Positions 45,890-55,000 of a stretch of DNA of 64,000 nt are shown piece after piece. Every line of letters starts with the position of its first letter. The stretch's first letter is position 1. The translations under genes and the position numbers were made by a program. The notes beneath the pieces are model-generated. The model saw nothing but the letters and a program-made list of their open reading frames with translations, searched no databases and was not told the DNA's origin. This DNA comes from Cellulophaga tyrosinoxydans (GTDB taxonomy: Bacteria; Bacteroidota; Bacteroidia; Flavobacteriales; Flavobacteriaceae): assembly GCF_900176415.1 (NCBI RefSeq), contig NZ_FWXO01000001.1, positions 1,360,053-1,424,052 of the forward strand, read 5' to 3'.

Positions 45890-46732
45890 ATGAGCAGGTC
45901 AGATTCTAATAATGACAATAAGGCTTCAGGACGGGGACAAGGAACATTTAGAAAGAAAAGCTATTCTAGAGGAAACTCACCTATTAAAAAAAATACAGAA
46001 GTTAGAAAGCCATCTAATCCAAACATACTTAGACTAAATAGGTATGTCGCAAATTCTGGGGTATGTTCTCGTAGAGAGGCAGATATTTTTATTGCTGCAG
46101 GTAGTGTAACTGTAAACGGGAAACCAATTACAGAAATGGGGTATAAAGTACAATTAACAGATGAGGTACGTTTTGATGGTCGACTTTTAAATCCTATTAA
46201 AAAGGAATATATATTATTAAATAAACCTAAAGATTTTGCTATTTCTTCAAAAGATGGTAGTGGACATAGAACTGCTCTAGGTTTAATATCTAATGCTTCA
46301 AAAGCAAAATTACTGCCAGTAGGAAAAATGGATAAGTCTGCAACAGGTTTATTGCTATTCACTAACGATGGTGAGCTAACAGCTAGATTAAATTCTCCTA
46401 AAAACGGACTTCGTAAAATATATCAAGTAGAGTTAACTAAGCCTTTAAAAAGTACGGATCTTAAGCGTATTAAAGAAGGTATTGAGGTAGAAGAAAGTAT
46501 AGTGCGAGTTCAGGATATTAGTTATGTTGAAAATGCACCAAAAAATCAAATTGGTATAGAAATATTTAGTACTAGAAATAATATTGTACGCCGTATTTTT
46601 GAGCAATTGGAATATGAGGTGGTAAAATTAGATTTAGTGGTTTATGCAGGTTTAACTAAGAAAGATCTGCCTCGTGGCCATTGGAGACCACTTACAGAAC
46701 AAGAGGTTATTAATTTAGGAATGATTAAATAA
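45890..46732 (+). CDS. rluB: 23S rRNA pseudouridine synthase, RluB/RsuA family
   Basis: 280 residues. A basic, low-complexity N-terminus (about 1-45) is followed by an S4 RNA-binding domain (RLNRYVANSGVCSRREADIFIAAG, split here as RLNRYVANSGVCSRR then EADIFIAAG). The catalytic domain has the family motif GKMDKSATGLLLFTNDGEL, whose Asp is the catalytic residue; the usual Arg is Lys. The C-terminal RRIFEQLEYEV and GLTKKDLPRGHWRPL are family-typical. It modifies a uridine in 23S rRNA, probably the RluB site. Monocistronic by spacing. Confidence 0.9.
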   Translation: MSRSDSNNDNKASGRGQGTFRKKSYSRGNSPIKKNTEVRKPSNPNILRLNRYVANSGVCSRREADIFIAAGSVTVNGKPITEMGYKVQLTDEVRFDGRLLNPIKKEYILLNKPKDFAISSKDGSGHRTALGLISNASKAKLLPVGKMDKSATGLLLFTNDGELTARLNSPKNGLRKIYQVELTKPLKSTDLKRIKEGIEVEESIVRVQDISYVENAPKNQIGIEIFSTRNNIVRRIFEQLEYEVVKLDLVVYAGLTKKDLPRGHWRPLTEQEVINLGMIK

Positions 46733-46795
46733 GTAACCAATTCTACACATTCAAAATTAAATCATAATTAACTTTATTGTCGAAATATTACGGTC

Positions 46796-47236
46796 ATGGA
46801 GAAATTAAAAATGCTGTTAAGAGAAAAACCATATTTAGTTTTATGGTTTATAGGAGCCATTTTAGCGGTTGGATGTTCGATATCTTATTTTTTTAAAATT
46901 GATACAAACTTCTTAGTTACAATTTCGGATATTTATTTAGTAGTTGCACATTCCCATATATTTCTATTGGGTGCGCTGTGGTTTTTACTTTGTGGATTTG
47001 GATACTTTATTCTTCTTAAATACCAAATTACACCAGTGTATTCGATGACCAAAATACATTTATTGCTAACCTTATTAAGTTTATTTGGTATTGTAATAGA
47101 TCAATTTACTAATAATGACGGTTTAGAAACGGTAATTGCTTGGTTGTCTATTATTATATTTTTTTTAGCGCAAACCATATATTTTATAAATATAGTTGTA
47201 GCTACGGTTTTCAAAATTAGAATTAAAAATAGTTAA
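46796..47236 (+). CDS. small four-helix membrane protein (DUF2871-like)
   Basis: A 146-residue protein with four predicted transmembrane helices (about 14-33, 40-70, 80-100, 112-138). The block VVAHSHIFLLGALWFLLCG carries two His residues in a helix, reminiscent of heme-copper-oxidase-like or DUF2871 proteins. Function unknown. Its stop overlaps the convergent PorP/SprF gene by 4 bp. Confidence 0.75.
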   Translation: MEKLKMLLREKPYLVLWFIGAILAVGCSISYFFKIDTNFLVTISDIYLVVAHSHIFLLGALWFLLCGFGYFILLKYQITPVYSMTKIHLLLTLLSLFGIVIDQFTNNDGLETVIAWLSIIIFFLAQTIYFINIVVATVFKIRIKNS

Positions 47237-48162
47237 TCAATTTTATAGCCTTCACCAAACTGATAACTTAGTACAAATCCATGGGTGTTTCCTATTGGAG
47301 AGTCATTTGTGGTTATGTTATAATTATAGATAAATCTAACGCTATCAAAAAGGTATACACCAGCTAATAAATTTACCGAAGAACTAGTTCTATAACCGCC
47401 TCCAATCTCGAATTTATTTTTAAAACTTACCGCTAAATTAATATCCGCTTGCAGTGGAGCGCCATCCTCATACTTTAGTAACATATTTGGCTTAATTAAT
47501 ACATCTTGAAATCTGTTATTAAAAAAACGATAGCCAAAATAACCATAAATGGGATTTTCAAGGTTTAAATCGTCTCTGGAGGCTAATGCATCTCCTAGAA
47601 CATTTGGAGCAGAAAACCCTACATAGAATGACGCATGATTAAATAAAAATCCTAGTCCAATAGTTGGTATGGTTGCGCTTATGTTTTCTGAAAAATTAGG
47701 ATCATCCATAATACCTAAATCCAATAGATTATCTTGGTATTGCTGTACGCCAGCGGTTATACCAAAAGATAAGACTCCAGGATTGTACAATTGCCAATAA
47801 GGCCTATTGTCTTCAAAATCAAAAAATATTTTATATGAATAAGCGCCAAAGAAACTCGTAGAAGTGGTAACGCCAATTTGGTCGCGAATTATTCCAGCTC
47901 CAAGACCAACTTTTCCTCTATTTAATTGTCCATGTCCACTTAAAGAAAAACTTCGTGGACTCCCCTCAAAATCATTAAAATACCCTGCATTACTCACAGA
48001 TAATTCTGTATTAGCGGTAAGTCCGGCGTAAGCAGAATTCAAAATAAAGGGATTATAATTATATTCGGAGAATGTTGGGGTTTGCTGAGCGTAGCATTGA
48101 AACATTCCGAGCATTGTAAAGATGATTGTCCCTAAGACAGTGATATTATTTTTTAAATTCAT
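47233..48162 (-). CDS. PorP/SprF-family type IX secretion-associated membrane protein
   Basis: A 309-residue outer-membrane barrel protein with a signal peptide (ending CYAQQ) and the family start QQTPTFSEYNYNPFILNSAYAG, shown here as QQTPTFSEYNYNPF plus ILNSAYAG. GLGAGIIRDQIG and the final GFVLSYQFG strands are typical. SprF-like proteins assist surface delivery of type B (CHU_C) cargo. The giant BspA-like cargo gene ends 4 bp upstream, so the two form a cargo/partner pair. Confidence 0.93.
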   Translation of the reverse strand: MNLKNNITVLGTIIFTMLGMFQCYAQQTPTFSEYNYNPFILNSAYAGLTANTELSVSNAGYFNDFEGSPRSFSLSGHGQLNRGKVGLGAGIIRDQIGVTTSTSFFGAYSYKIFFDFEDNRPYWQLYNPGVLSFGITAGVQQYQDNLLDLGIMDDPNFSENISATIPTIGLGFLFNHASFYVGFSAPNVLGDALASRDDLNLENPIYGYFGYRFFNNRFQDVLIKPNMLLKYEDGAPLQADINLAVSFKNKFEIGGGYRTSSSVNLLAGVYLFDSVRFIYNYNITTNDSPIGNTHGFVLSYQFGEGYKID

Positions 48163-48166
48163 ATGA

Positions 48167-51100
48167 TTATCGCTTTAGGACTACGAATCCTTTCATTTTT
48201 TTTAAGTTATGTGTTCCAGAAATTTGAATATGGAAAAAGTAGGTGCCATTAGGTAATGTACTTGCGCCAAATCCAGTTAAATTATTGGCTTCTCCTCTAA
48301 ATACATTATTCTGGTTGTCATAATTAGAAATGTTAAATACTAAATCTCCCCAGCGGTTGTAAATATTTACGGTATTTTCAGGGCTATTTTCTATCCCTTT
48401 TATTTCCCAGAAATCATTTATACCATCGCCATTAGGTGAAAAACCGTATTCAGATTCCACAAGTGGCTCTACTTCAGTTGTGAAAGATTCTTGTAAACAA
48501 CCAATGGCATCACCTTGAGCGTTATAAGGTGTTATAGAAACATAAATACGCGTATCATAGGGCAAATCTGTTGTTAAATTATAGGAAGTCAAAAACCCAA
48601 CATCTTCATTATTCAAAATATCAGCACCATTCGTTGTAGTTCCAATTGTGATACGATAACCAGTGGCATCTATTACTTCTTCCCAGACTATTGGAGTGTC
48701 TACGACAACATTTAAAGCTTCATTACTAGGATTTATTAAGTTTGCGCAGCTACTTGGTATCGTAGGAATGGGACTTACAATTGTAAAACTTTCCGATGTG
48801 CACCCCGTGGCAGCACCTGCAGTATTGTAAGGAATGATGGTTACGGTGACCACATCATCATTCTCAAAATCAATCGGCGGATTGTATGTTAAACTGTTCC
48901 CGTTATCGAAATTGGCTATGTTATTATTTCCACTAGTTGATGTTATAGAAATAGAGTATCCAGTGGCGTCTGTTACGGCATCCCAAGAAATATTAGCATC
49001 TATCGCAATACCAGTTGCATTATTAACAGGATTGTTCAATACCGTACAATTAGGTATCATTGGAGTAGGACTAACAATTGTAAAACTTTCGGAAGTACAA
49101 CTCGTTGCAGCACCAACTGTATTGTAAGGAATGATGGTTACTGTGACCACATCATCATTCTCAAAGTTAATTGATGGATTGTATGTTAAACTGTTCCCGT
49201 TATCGAAATTGGTAATGTTATTATTTCCACTAGTTGATGTTATAGAAATAGTATATCCAGTGGCATCTGGTATTCCATCCCAAGAAATATTAGCATCTAC
49301 AGCAATACCGGTTGCATTATTAACTGGACTGTTCAATAAGGTACAATTAGGAATTGTTGGTAATGTTTCTGTAGTAAACGTTTCTTCAACACATGAGATA
49401 GCATCACCATAAGTATTATATGGAAGTATTGAAACATAAATAACAGTACCTTCAGGTAAATCAGAAGACAAATTATAAGTGGTAGTATTCAATACATCAG
49501 TCGTTGCTAAAATATCATTGCCTCCACTTGTAGTGCCAATGGTTAATTTGTATCCGGTAGCTGTTGCCGAAGCATTCCAAGATATATTGGTATCTAAAGC
49601 TACATTTGTGGCCATATTAAGGGGTGCTGTTAATGTAGTGCATGTAGGAGGATCAGTATTTGGTGCGGCTCCAGTTCTAAAACTTTCTTCAACGCAACTA
49701 GTAGCATCACCAACTTCATTATAAGGTATAATGGTAACATAATGTGTTCTGTTTGGTCGAAGTTCTTCAGTAAAACTAAAGGTTGTAGAATTTGCTACGT
49801 CAATATTGTTTACAACCTCAATGCCACCTTGGGTGGTTCCTACAACTACTAAGTATCCGGTTGCATTTGGAACCGCGTTCCAGCTAAGTGTAGTATTTAA
49901 CGGAACATTGGTTGCGCCATTTAAAGGACTTGTAAGCGTAGTGCATGTTGGCGGAACAGGGATTAATTCTGTTTTAAAACTTTCCTCCACGCAGCTAATA
50001 GCATCACCAATTTCATTATAAGGAGTTATAGAAACATAATATGTTGTGTCTTCCGCTAAATCTGCAGCAAAATCATAAAAGGTGTCGTTGCCTGTGTCAA
50101 AATTATTAAGGATATCATTACCTCCTGTGGTTGTTCCAACAGTAATTCTATAACCATCGGCGTTAGAAATTGGATTCCAGCTTAAACCAGAGTCAATAGC
50201 TACATTCTGACTATTATTCAATGGGGAAATTAAGGTAGTACATTCTGGTGCTGTTGGAGTAGTTGTTGAAGTAATAACAAAGCTCTCTTCTATACAGCTA
50301 CTGGCAGCTCCTTCGTCATTAAAAGGAGTTATAGTTACATAAACTATTTCATCACCAATAAAATCAGAACTGAATTCATAATATGTTTCATTAACCGTCT
50401 CGTTATTTACTATAACTACATTACCAGGTTCTGTGCGAACGGTAAGGTTATAGCCTCGGGCGTATAACGCAGGTTCCCAAGTTAAATTGGTATTTACAGG
50501 TACATTGGTTTCACCATTTAAGGGTGATATTAATTGCGTACATTCTGGTATAGGACAATCTAGAATGTCTCCACTTATTATCCATCCGAAATTTGAAATC
50601 ATGGATTGTCTTTCTTCAAGCGCATCACAATACACCAAACCAACGGCACCTAATGAAATTCCAGAAGAGAGTGTTTGCTCTGACCAACCAATAAGTGTAT
50701 TGTCATAGTTTTCTCTTGTAAGGGCTGTGTTGTCTAACATGTTTTGCATGTTATTGACTTGACTAACATTCCAACTAGAAAGTTCTTGATCGAATGATGA
50801 TGCATTTTGAAACATGGAACGCATACTTACCGAACCTAAATCCCAGCGATCTAAAGATTGATTGTAAGCACTTGCGTTTCTAAACATATAATTCATATTT
50901 AAAACCCCAGAAACTCGCCAACTATTAATTGTTTCATTAAAAGACGTAGCACCATTAAACATGTTTTCCATAGAAATTACATTTCTAACATTCCAACCGT
51001 CAATATTTTGATTAAATGCAGTTGATCCGCTGAACATATCCCTCATGGTTGTAACAGATGCAACATTCCAAGAACTTAAAGGCTGATTATACATTACAGC

Positions 51101-54100
51101 ATTTCTAAACATAGCTTCCATTGTTGTAACAAAAGAAGTATTCCAGTTATTGATATTTTGATTGAAAGCGGCTGCCCCATTGAACATATCTTTCATGGTT
51201 AGAACCTCGCCAGTATCCCAGTTACTCAAAGACTGGTTAAACCTATCGGTATCTTTAAACATAGCGTTCATTTGGGTAACAGAACCTACATTCCAATTAT
51301 TTATGTTTTGATTGAATGCTTCGGCATTCTCAAACATGCTTGGCATTAAAGTAACTGAACTTACATTCCAACTATTTATAGGTTGATTAAATAAAATAGC
51401 ATCTTTAAACATGGAGCTCATATTGGCAACTGCACTTACATCCCAGTTTTCTAAAGGTTGGTTAAATGCTTGTGCTCTTTGAAACATGCTGGACATGTTT
51501 ACCACAGAATTTACATCCCAATTATTTAGTGGTTGATTAAAAACTATCGCATTATTAAACATTGATCTTGTGTTCAAGACATTTGTTACATTCCAACTAT
51601 TTATATTTTGATTAAAGGCTGATGCACTGGAAAACATATATTCCATATTTAAAACCGCAGAAGTATTCCAATTATCTAGGGGTTGGTTAAAACGCGTTGC
51701 ACTTTGAAACATATAACTCATGTCTGTCACTAAGCTTACATTCCAAGTATTTAAGGGCTGGTTAAAATCTACCGCTCTCCTAAACATCATAGCCATGTTT
51801 GTTACCTTACTTACATCCCAATTATCGAGTGGTTGATTAAAAGCCATATCAGTGACAAAGCCATCAAACATTTGGGCCATATTGGTTACATTACTTACAT
51901 TCCATGAATTTAAGGGCTGATTAAACTCTTCTGCACGTTCAAACATGCTTTCCATGTTTGTTACATTGCTTACATCCCATGAATCTATTGGTTGATTGAA
52001 AATATCAGCTTGTTCAAACATGCGGCTCATATCAGTAACACTACTGGTATTCCAAGTATTTAATGGCTGATTAAAGCTGTCAGCTCCAAGGAACATAGCT
52101 CTCATATCTTCCACGTTACTTACATCCCAGTTATCAAGTGGTTGATCAAATGCAGTAGCAGCAATGAACAATGCGCCCATATCCGTTACATTGCTTACAT
52201 CCCAATTGTTTATGTTACCATTAAATAAGGTAGTAGAAGAAAACATACTATTCATTGACGTAACATCGGACAAGTCAGGAATATCTGTTGCATTATATTC
52301 CATATTGGAACAATAGTAAAAGGCATCTTCCATAGATTTCCATTGTTGTGTTCCCCATTGATCTATTGAGATAAGTTTTATTCTATCAGAGAAATAGCTA
52401 TAATAATGCGCAGGGTATGTGCCTATAATAGTAACAGTATATATTCCAGGGGTTAAATAAGTATGTGTAATATCGTTAGTCACGTTATTATCAAATTGAT
52501 CATCTCCCCAATCTATAGAAAAGTCATAGTCAAAATAACCAGGATAGCCATCATTTAGTTCTAATCTAACTTGTCTGTTGTTAGAAGTCCAAGTATCTGT
52601 AATACTAGTGTCAAAAGTTAGTTTAAAGGCATCTGGACTATTCACCCAGCTTGGAATTACAGAAAAGCTTTCTTCAGTACAACCAACTGCAGGTCCATTG
52701 GCATTATAAGGCACTATAGTAACAAAAACAGTATCGCCTGGTGTAAGGTCATTAGTAAAATTTACACCTACAACATTACCAACATCTTCGTTGTTATAAA
52801 TAACTTGAGTTGAACCGCCATTTTCACGACGTACGCTAATGCGGTATCCAGTTGCTCCCGGTACAGCAGCCCATATTAAATTTGCGTTCGAAGGAACATT
52901 TAAATCTCCATTTTTTGGGGATACTAGCGATGTACACAGCACAAAATCACAATCAATTATATCGCCAGTAATTGTCCAATTGTAATTATCGATTAAGTTT
53001 TGCCTTTCATTTCGACCATCGCAGTAGTATAGGCTAGTTGCGCCAAGGTTAACATTAGTTTTTACAGTCTGTACTCCCCAACCTAATAATGTATTGTCAT
53101 AGTTGGTTTTTGAAAGAGCAGAGCCAGAAAGCATATTTGTCATATTGGTAATATTTCCAACGTTCCATGTGCTTAAGTTTTGATTAAATGCACTAGCTCC
53201 ATTAAACATCGTGGACATATTTGTGACTAATGCGGTATTCCAATTACTCAAATTTTGATTGAAGATGGTGTTTAAGGTAAACATACCGCTCGTGTTAGTG
53301 ACTTTAGCTACATCCCAAGAGTTTAATGGTTGATTAAAAGCTATAGCTCTATTGAACATGTTGCTCATGTTTGTTACATTAGAAACGTTCCAAACGCCAA
53401 TAGCCTGATTAAATAAAGGGGCATTTTGAAACATTGTATTCATATTAGTAACATTGCTTACATCCCATCCAGTGATATCCTGGTTAAAAACATCGGCATC
53501 ATTAAACATACCTTGCATATTAGTAACGTTACTTACGTTCCAAGAGCTAAGAGGTTGATTAAAATCACGTGTATCTCTAAACATATAGCTCATGTTTGTT
53601 ACATTACTCACATCCCAGCCGTCTAGCGGTTGATTGTATATATTGGTCCAATAATAACCATCGAACATACTAGACATATCTGTAACATTGCTCACATTCC
53701 AGTTGGTAAGCGGTTGATTAAAACTTCTAGTTCTTTGGAACATACTAGACATATTAGTTACATTGCTTACATTCCAATTATTTAAAGGTTGACTAAAGGC
53801 CGAACCAGCAAACATGCCCGACATGTTAGTTACATTACTTACATTCCAATTATTTATAGGCAAATCAAAATCAGAATAGCTAAACATTATTTCCATAGTT
53901 GTAACATTACTTACATTCCAACTATTTAAAGGTGAATTAAAAGAGCCAGTACTGTAAAAAGTTCCAGTTAAATCTGTCACATTGCTTATGTCCCAATTAT
54001 TTATATTTTGATTAAAAGAACTTGCACCGTAAAACATGTATGCCAAAGTGGTTACATTGCTAACATTCCAGTTATCCAAAGGTTCATTATATAGCCCCGC

Positions 54101-54694
54101 ACCTCTAAATGCATGAGACATATCGGTAACCGAAATGGTGTTCCAGCTATCTAGTGGTCTATTAAAAATTCTTGCATTCCAGAAAATACCAGAAATGTTT
54201 GTTATGTTACTGATATCCCAATTATTAATAATCCCGTTAAAAGATATCGCACCCTTGAACATATTTTGTAGACTAGTAACTTGCGATAAATCTGGAGAAT
54301 TAATAGCATCAAAATTCAGGTTTTCGCATCCGTTAAAAGCATCTTCCATACTTTGCCATTGGATAGTTCCCCAATTTAAAATTTCTATTATTTTATTTCT
54401 GTCTCCACTATTGTTGAAATAAATGGCAGGAAAATCACCACTAATTCTTACGGTATACGAATTAGGTGTTGCATAAGTATGCGTAATATTACCTGTGACA
54501 TTAGAATCTGTAGAACCATCTCCCCAGTCAATAGTATAATTGTAGGTGTATGCTGCATTGGTGGGTATGGTAATTTGATTATTTGCCGAAGATCCAGTAC
54601 TTAATAAAGTAGTATTCCAATTGGTTGTAAATTCTTGAGAAAAGATACTTAAACTAAAAAAGACAAATAAAACGGTGCAAATATTTTTAATCAT
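48167..54694 (-). CDS. giant BspA-like (DUF285) repeat surface protein with type IX sorting domain
   Basis: A 2175-residue secreted protein: signal peptide (to about 19), then a PKD-like domain with IDWGDGSTDSNV. A first array of about 15 DUF285 repeats of 25 residues (about 158-533; consensus NWNVSNVTNMSxMFxxAxxFNQPL) and one FN3-like module follow. A second PKD-like domain (IDWGDDQFDNNV) leads to a second array of about 20 repeats. Seven more FN3-like modules of ~99 residues (each starting CTxLxxPLNxATNV) come next. The gliding-motility type B sorting domain ends the protein (YGFSPNGDGINDFWEIKG, VNIYNRWGDLVF, GTYFFHIQI). It is probably secreted by the type IX system and kept on the surface with its PorP/SprF partner; adhesion is inference. 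Confidence 0.93.
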   Translation of the reverse strand: MIKNICTVLFVFFSLSIFSQEFTTNWNTTLLSTGSSANNQITIPTNAAYTYNYTIDWGDGSTDSNVTGNITHTYATPNSYTVRISGDFPAIYFNNSGDRNKIIEILNWGTIQWQSMEDAFNGCENLNFDAINSPDLSQVTSLQNMFKGAISFNGIINNWDISNITNISGIFWNARIFNRPLDSWNTISVTDMSHAFRGAGLYNEPLDNWNVSNVTTLAYMFYGASSFNQNINNWDISNVTDLTGTFYSTGSFNSPLNSWNVSNVTTMEIMFSYSDFDLPINNWNVSNVTNMSGMFAGSAFSQPLNNWNVSNVTNMSSMFQRTRSFNQPLTNWNVSNVTDMSSMFDGYYWTNIYNQPLDGWDVSNVTNMSYMFRDTRDFNQPLSSWNVSNVTNMQGMFNDADVFNQDITGWDVSNVTNMNTMFQNAPLFNQAIGVWNVSNVTNMSNMFNRAIAFNQPLNSWDVAKVTNTSGMFTLNTIFNQNLSNWNTALVTNMSTMFNGASAFNQNLSTWNVGNITNMTNMLSGSALSKTNYDNTLLGWGVQTVKTNVNLGATSLYYCDGRNERQNLIDNYNWTITGDIIDCDFVLCTSLVSPKNGDLNVPSNANLIWAAVPGATGYRISVRRENGGSTQVIYNNEDVGNVVGVNFTNDLTPGDTVFVTIVPYNANGPAVGCTEESFSVIPSWVNSPDAFKLTFDTSITDTWTSNNRQVRLELNDGYPGYFDYDFSIDWGDDQFDNNVTNDITHTYLTPGIYTVTIIGTYPAHYYSYFSDRIKLISIDQWGTQQWKSMEDAFYYCSNMEYNATDIPDLSDVTSMNSMFSSTTLFNGNINNWDVSNVTDMGALFIAATAFDQPLDNWDVSNVEDMRAMFLGADSFNQPLNTWNTSSVTDMSRMFEQADIFNQPIDSWDVSNVTNMESMFERAEEFNQPLNSWNVSNVTNMAQMFDGFVTDMAFNQPLDNWDVSKVTNMAMMFRRAVDFNQPLNTWNVSLVTDMSYMFQSATRFNQPLDNWNTSAVLNMEYMFSSASAFNQNINSWNVTNVLNTRSMFNNAIVFNQPLNNWDVNSVVNMSSMFQRAQAFNQPLENWDVSAVANMSSMFKDAILFNQPINSWNVSSVTLMPSMFENAEAFNQNINNWNVGSVTQMNAMFKDTDRFNQSLSNWDTGEVLTMKDMFNGAAAFNQNINNWNTSFVTTMEAMFRNAVMYNQPLSSWNVASVTTMRDMFSGSTAFNQNIDGWNVRNVISMENMFNGATSFNETINSWRVSGVLNMNYMFRNASAYNQSLDRWDLGSVSMRSMFQNASSFDQELSSWNVSQVNNMQNMLDNTALTRENYDNTLIGWSEQTLSSGISLGAVGLVYCDALEERQSMISNFGWIISGDILDCPIPECTQLISPLNGETNVPVNTNLTWEPALYARGYNLTVRTEPGNVVIVNNETVNETYYEFSSDFIGDEIVYVTITPFNDEGAASSCIEESFVITSTTTPTAPECTTLISPLNNSQNVAIDSGLSWNPISNADGYRITVGTTTGGNDILNNFDTGNDTFYDFAADLAEDTTYYVSITPYNEIGDAISCVEESFKTELIPVPPTCTTLTSPLNGATNVPLNTTLSWNAVPNATGYLVVVGTTQGGIEVVNNIDVANSTTFSFTEELRPNRTHYVTIIPYNEVGDATSCVEESFRTGAAPNTDPPTCTTLTAPLNMATNVALDTNISWNASATATGYKLTIGTTSGGNDILATTDVLNTTTYNLSSDLPEGTVIYVSILPYNTYGDAISCVEETFTTETLPTIPNCTLLNSPVNNATGIAVDANISWDGIPDATGYTISITSTSGNNNITNFDNGNSLTYNPSINFENDDVVTVTIIPYNTVGAATSCTSESFTIVSPTPMIPNCTVLNNPVNNATGIAIDANISWDAVTDATGYSISITSTSGNNNIANFDNGNSLTYNPPIDFENDDVVTVTIIPYNTAGAATGCTSESFTIVSPIPTIPSSCANLINPSNEALNVVVDTPIVWEEVIDATGYRITIGTTTNGADILNNEDVGFLTSYNLTTDLPYDTRIYVSITPYNAQGDAIGCLQESFTTEVEPLVESEYGFSPNGDGINDFWEIKGIENSPENTVNIYNRWGDLVFNISNYDNQNNVFRGEANNLTGFGASTLPNGTYFFHIQISGTHNLKKMKGFVVLKR
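48779..49346 (-). repeat. two near-identical 297-bp tandem units in the giant surface protein
   Basis: The FN3-like modules encoded at 48779-49075 and 49076-49346 are nearly identical in DNA and protein (both read TGYxISITSTSGNNNI and FENDDVVTVTIIPYNT). The other modules have diverged. The unit length is 297 bp (99 codons). This marks a recent in-frame duplication. Confidence 0.85.
50712..52215 (-). repeat. array of about 20 DUF285 75-bp coding repeats (second block)
   Basis: About twenty 25-residue units with the pattern WNVSxVTxMxxMFxxAxxFNQxL. The period is 75 bp with small indels. The array is coding throughout. Confidence 0.88.
53096..54223 (-). repeat. array of about 15 DUF285 75-bp coding repeats (first block)
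   Basis: Fifteen units of 24-28 residues with the same WNVSNVTNM consensus, period 75 bp. Both arrays end with a shared NYDNTLxGW segment and a CD...ERQ...GDIxDC tail, so the PKD-array-tail block was duplicated as a whole. Confidence 0.88.
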
Positions 54695-54818
54695 GGTTCT
54701 AGAGGTGTTATAGGCAAACGAGTTTGTGTTTCAAATATGATGATGCACTTGCAATGATGAAATTATTTGTTGTGAATCTTTGATTTACAAAGGTCAACAA
54801 GGCAAAACTAGAAGATGT

Positions 54819-54836
54819 GGGTGTTTTAAAACACCC
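54819..54836. promoter_or_regulatory. 18-bp perfect palindrome upstream of the surface-protein operon
   Basis: GGGTGTTTTAAAACACCC is perfectly self-complementary with no loop, more like a dimer-binding operator than a terminator. It is 125-142 bp upstream of the giant gene's start. The binding protein is unknown. Confidence 0.45.
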
Positions 54837-54884
54837 TGAAAACCGTGAAGATGAGCTTGTTGAATTGGACAGACGGTATAAAAA

Positions 54885-54921
54885 AATATCGTTTTACGAA
54901 TGAACAACGTAAAACGATATT
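54885..54921 (-). terminator. Rho-independent terminator of the arginine/proline operon
   Basis: AATATCGTTTTACG and CGTAAAACGATATT form a 14-bp perfect stem with a 9-nt loop, followed on the minus strand by a run of seven T. It lies about 80 bp after the argH stop. Confidence 0.88.
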
Positions 54922-55000
54922 AATTAAATATTTAGATATGAGTAGCCGATAGAATTATCGACGAAATAGAAAAATTATTTTAAAATTGCAGGAGCATTAT

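Larger units (their letters stand above)
54695..55000. other. 306-bp intergenic region between argH and the surface-protein gene
   Basis: It holds the arginine-operon terminator (54885-54921) and an 18-bp perfect palindrome (54819-54836), both listed separately. It must also contain the promoter of the leftward surface-protein operon, which I could not place with confidence. No ORF or RNA gene is evident. Confidence 0.6.

Noticed and set aside
48834-50021. Series of short plus-strand ORFs opposite the giant surface-protein gene
   Set aside because: They repeat with the same period as the FN3-like modules on the other strand and have no signals of their own; they are antisense shadows.
50712-54223. 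Regular 75-bp repeats that could suggest a CRISPR array or satellite DNA
   Set aside because: They are in frame, degenerate and encode DUF285 repeats within one long gene, with no unique spacers of constant length.
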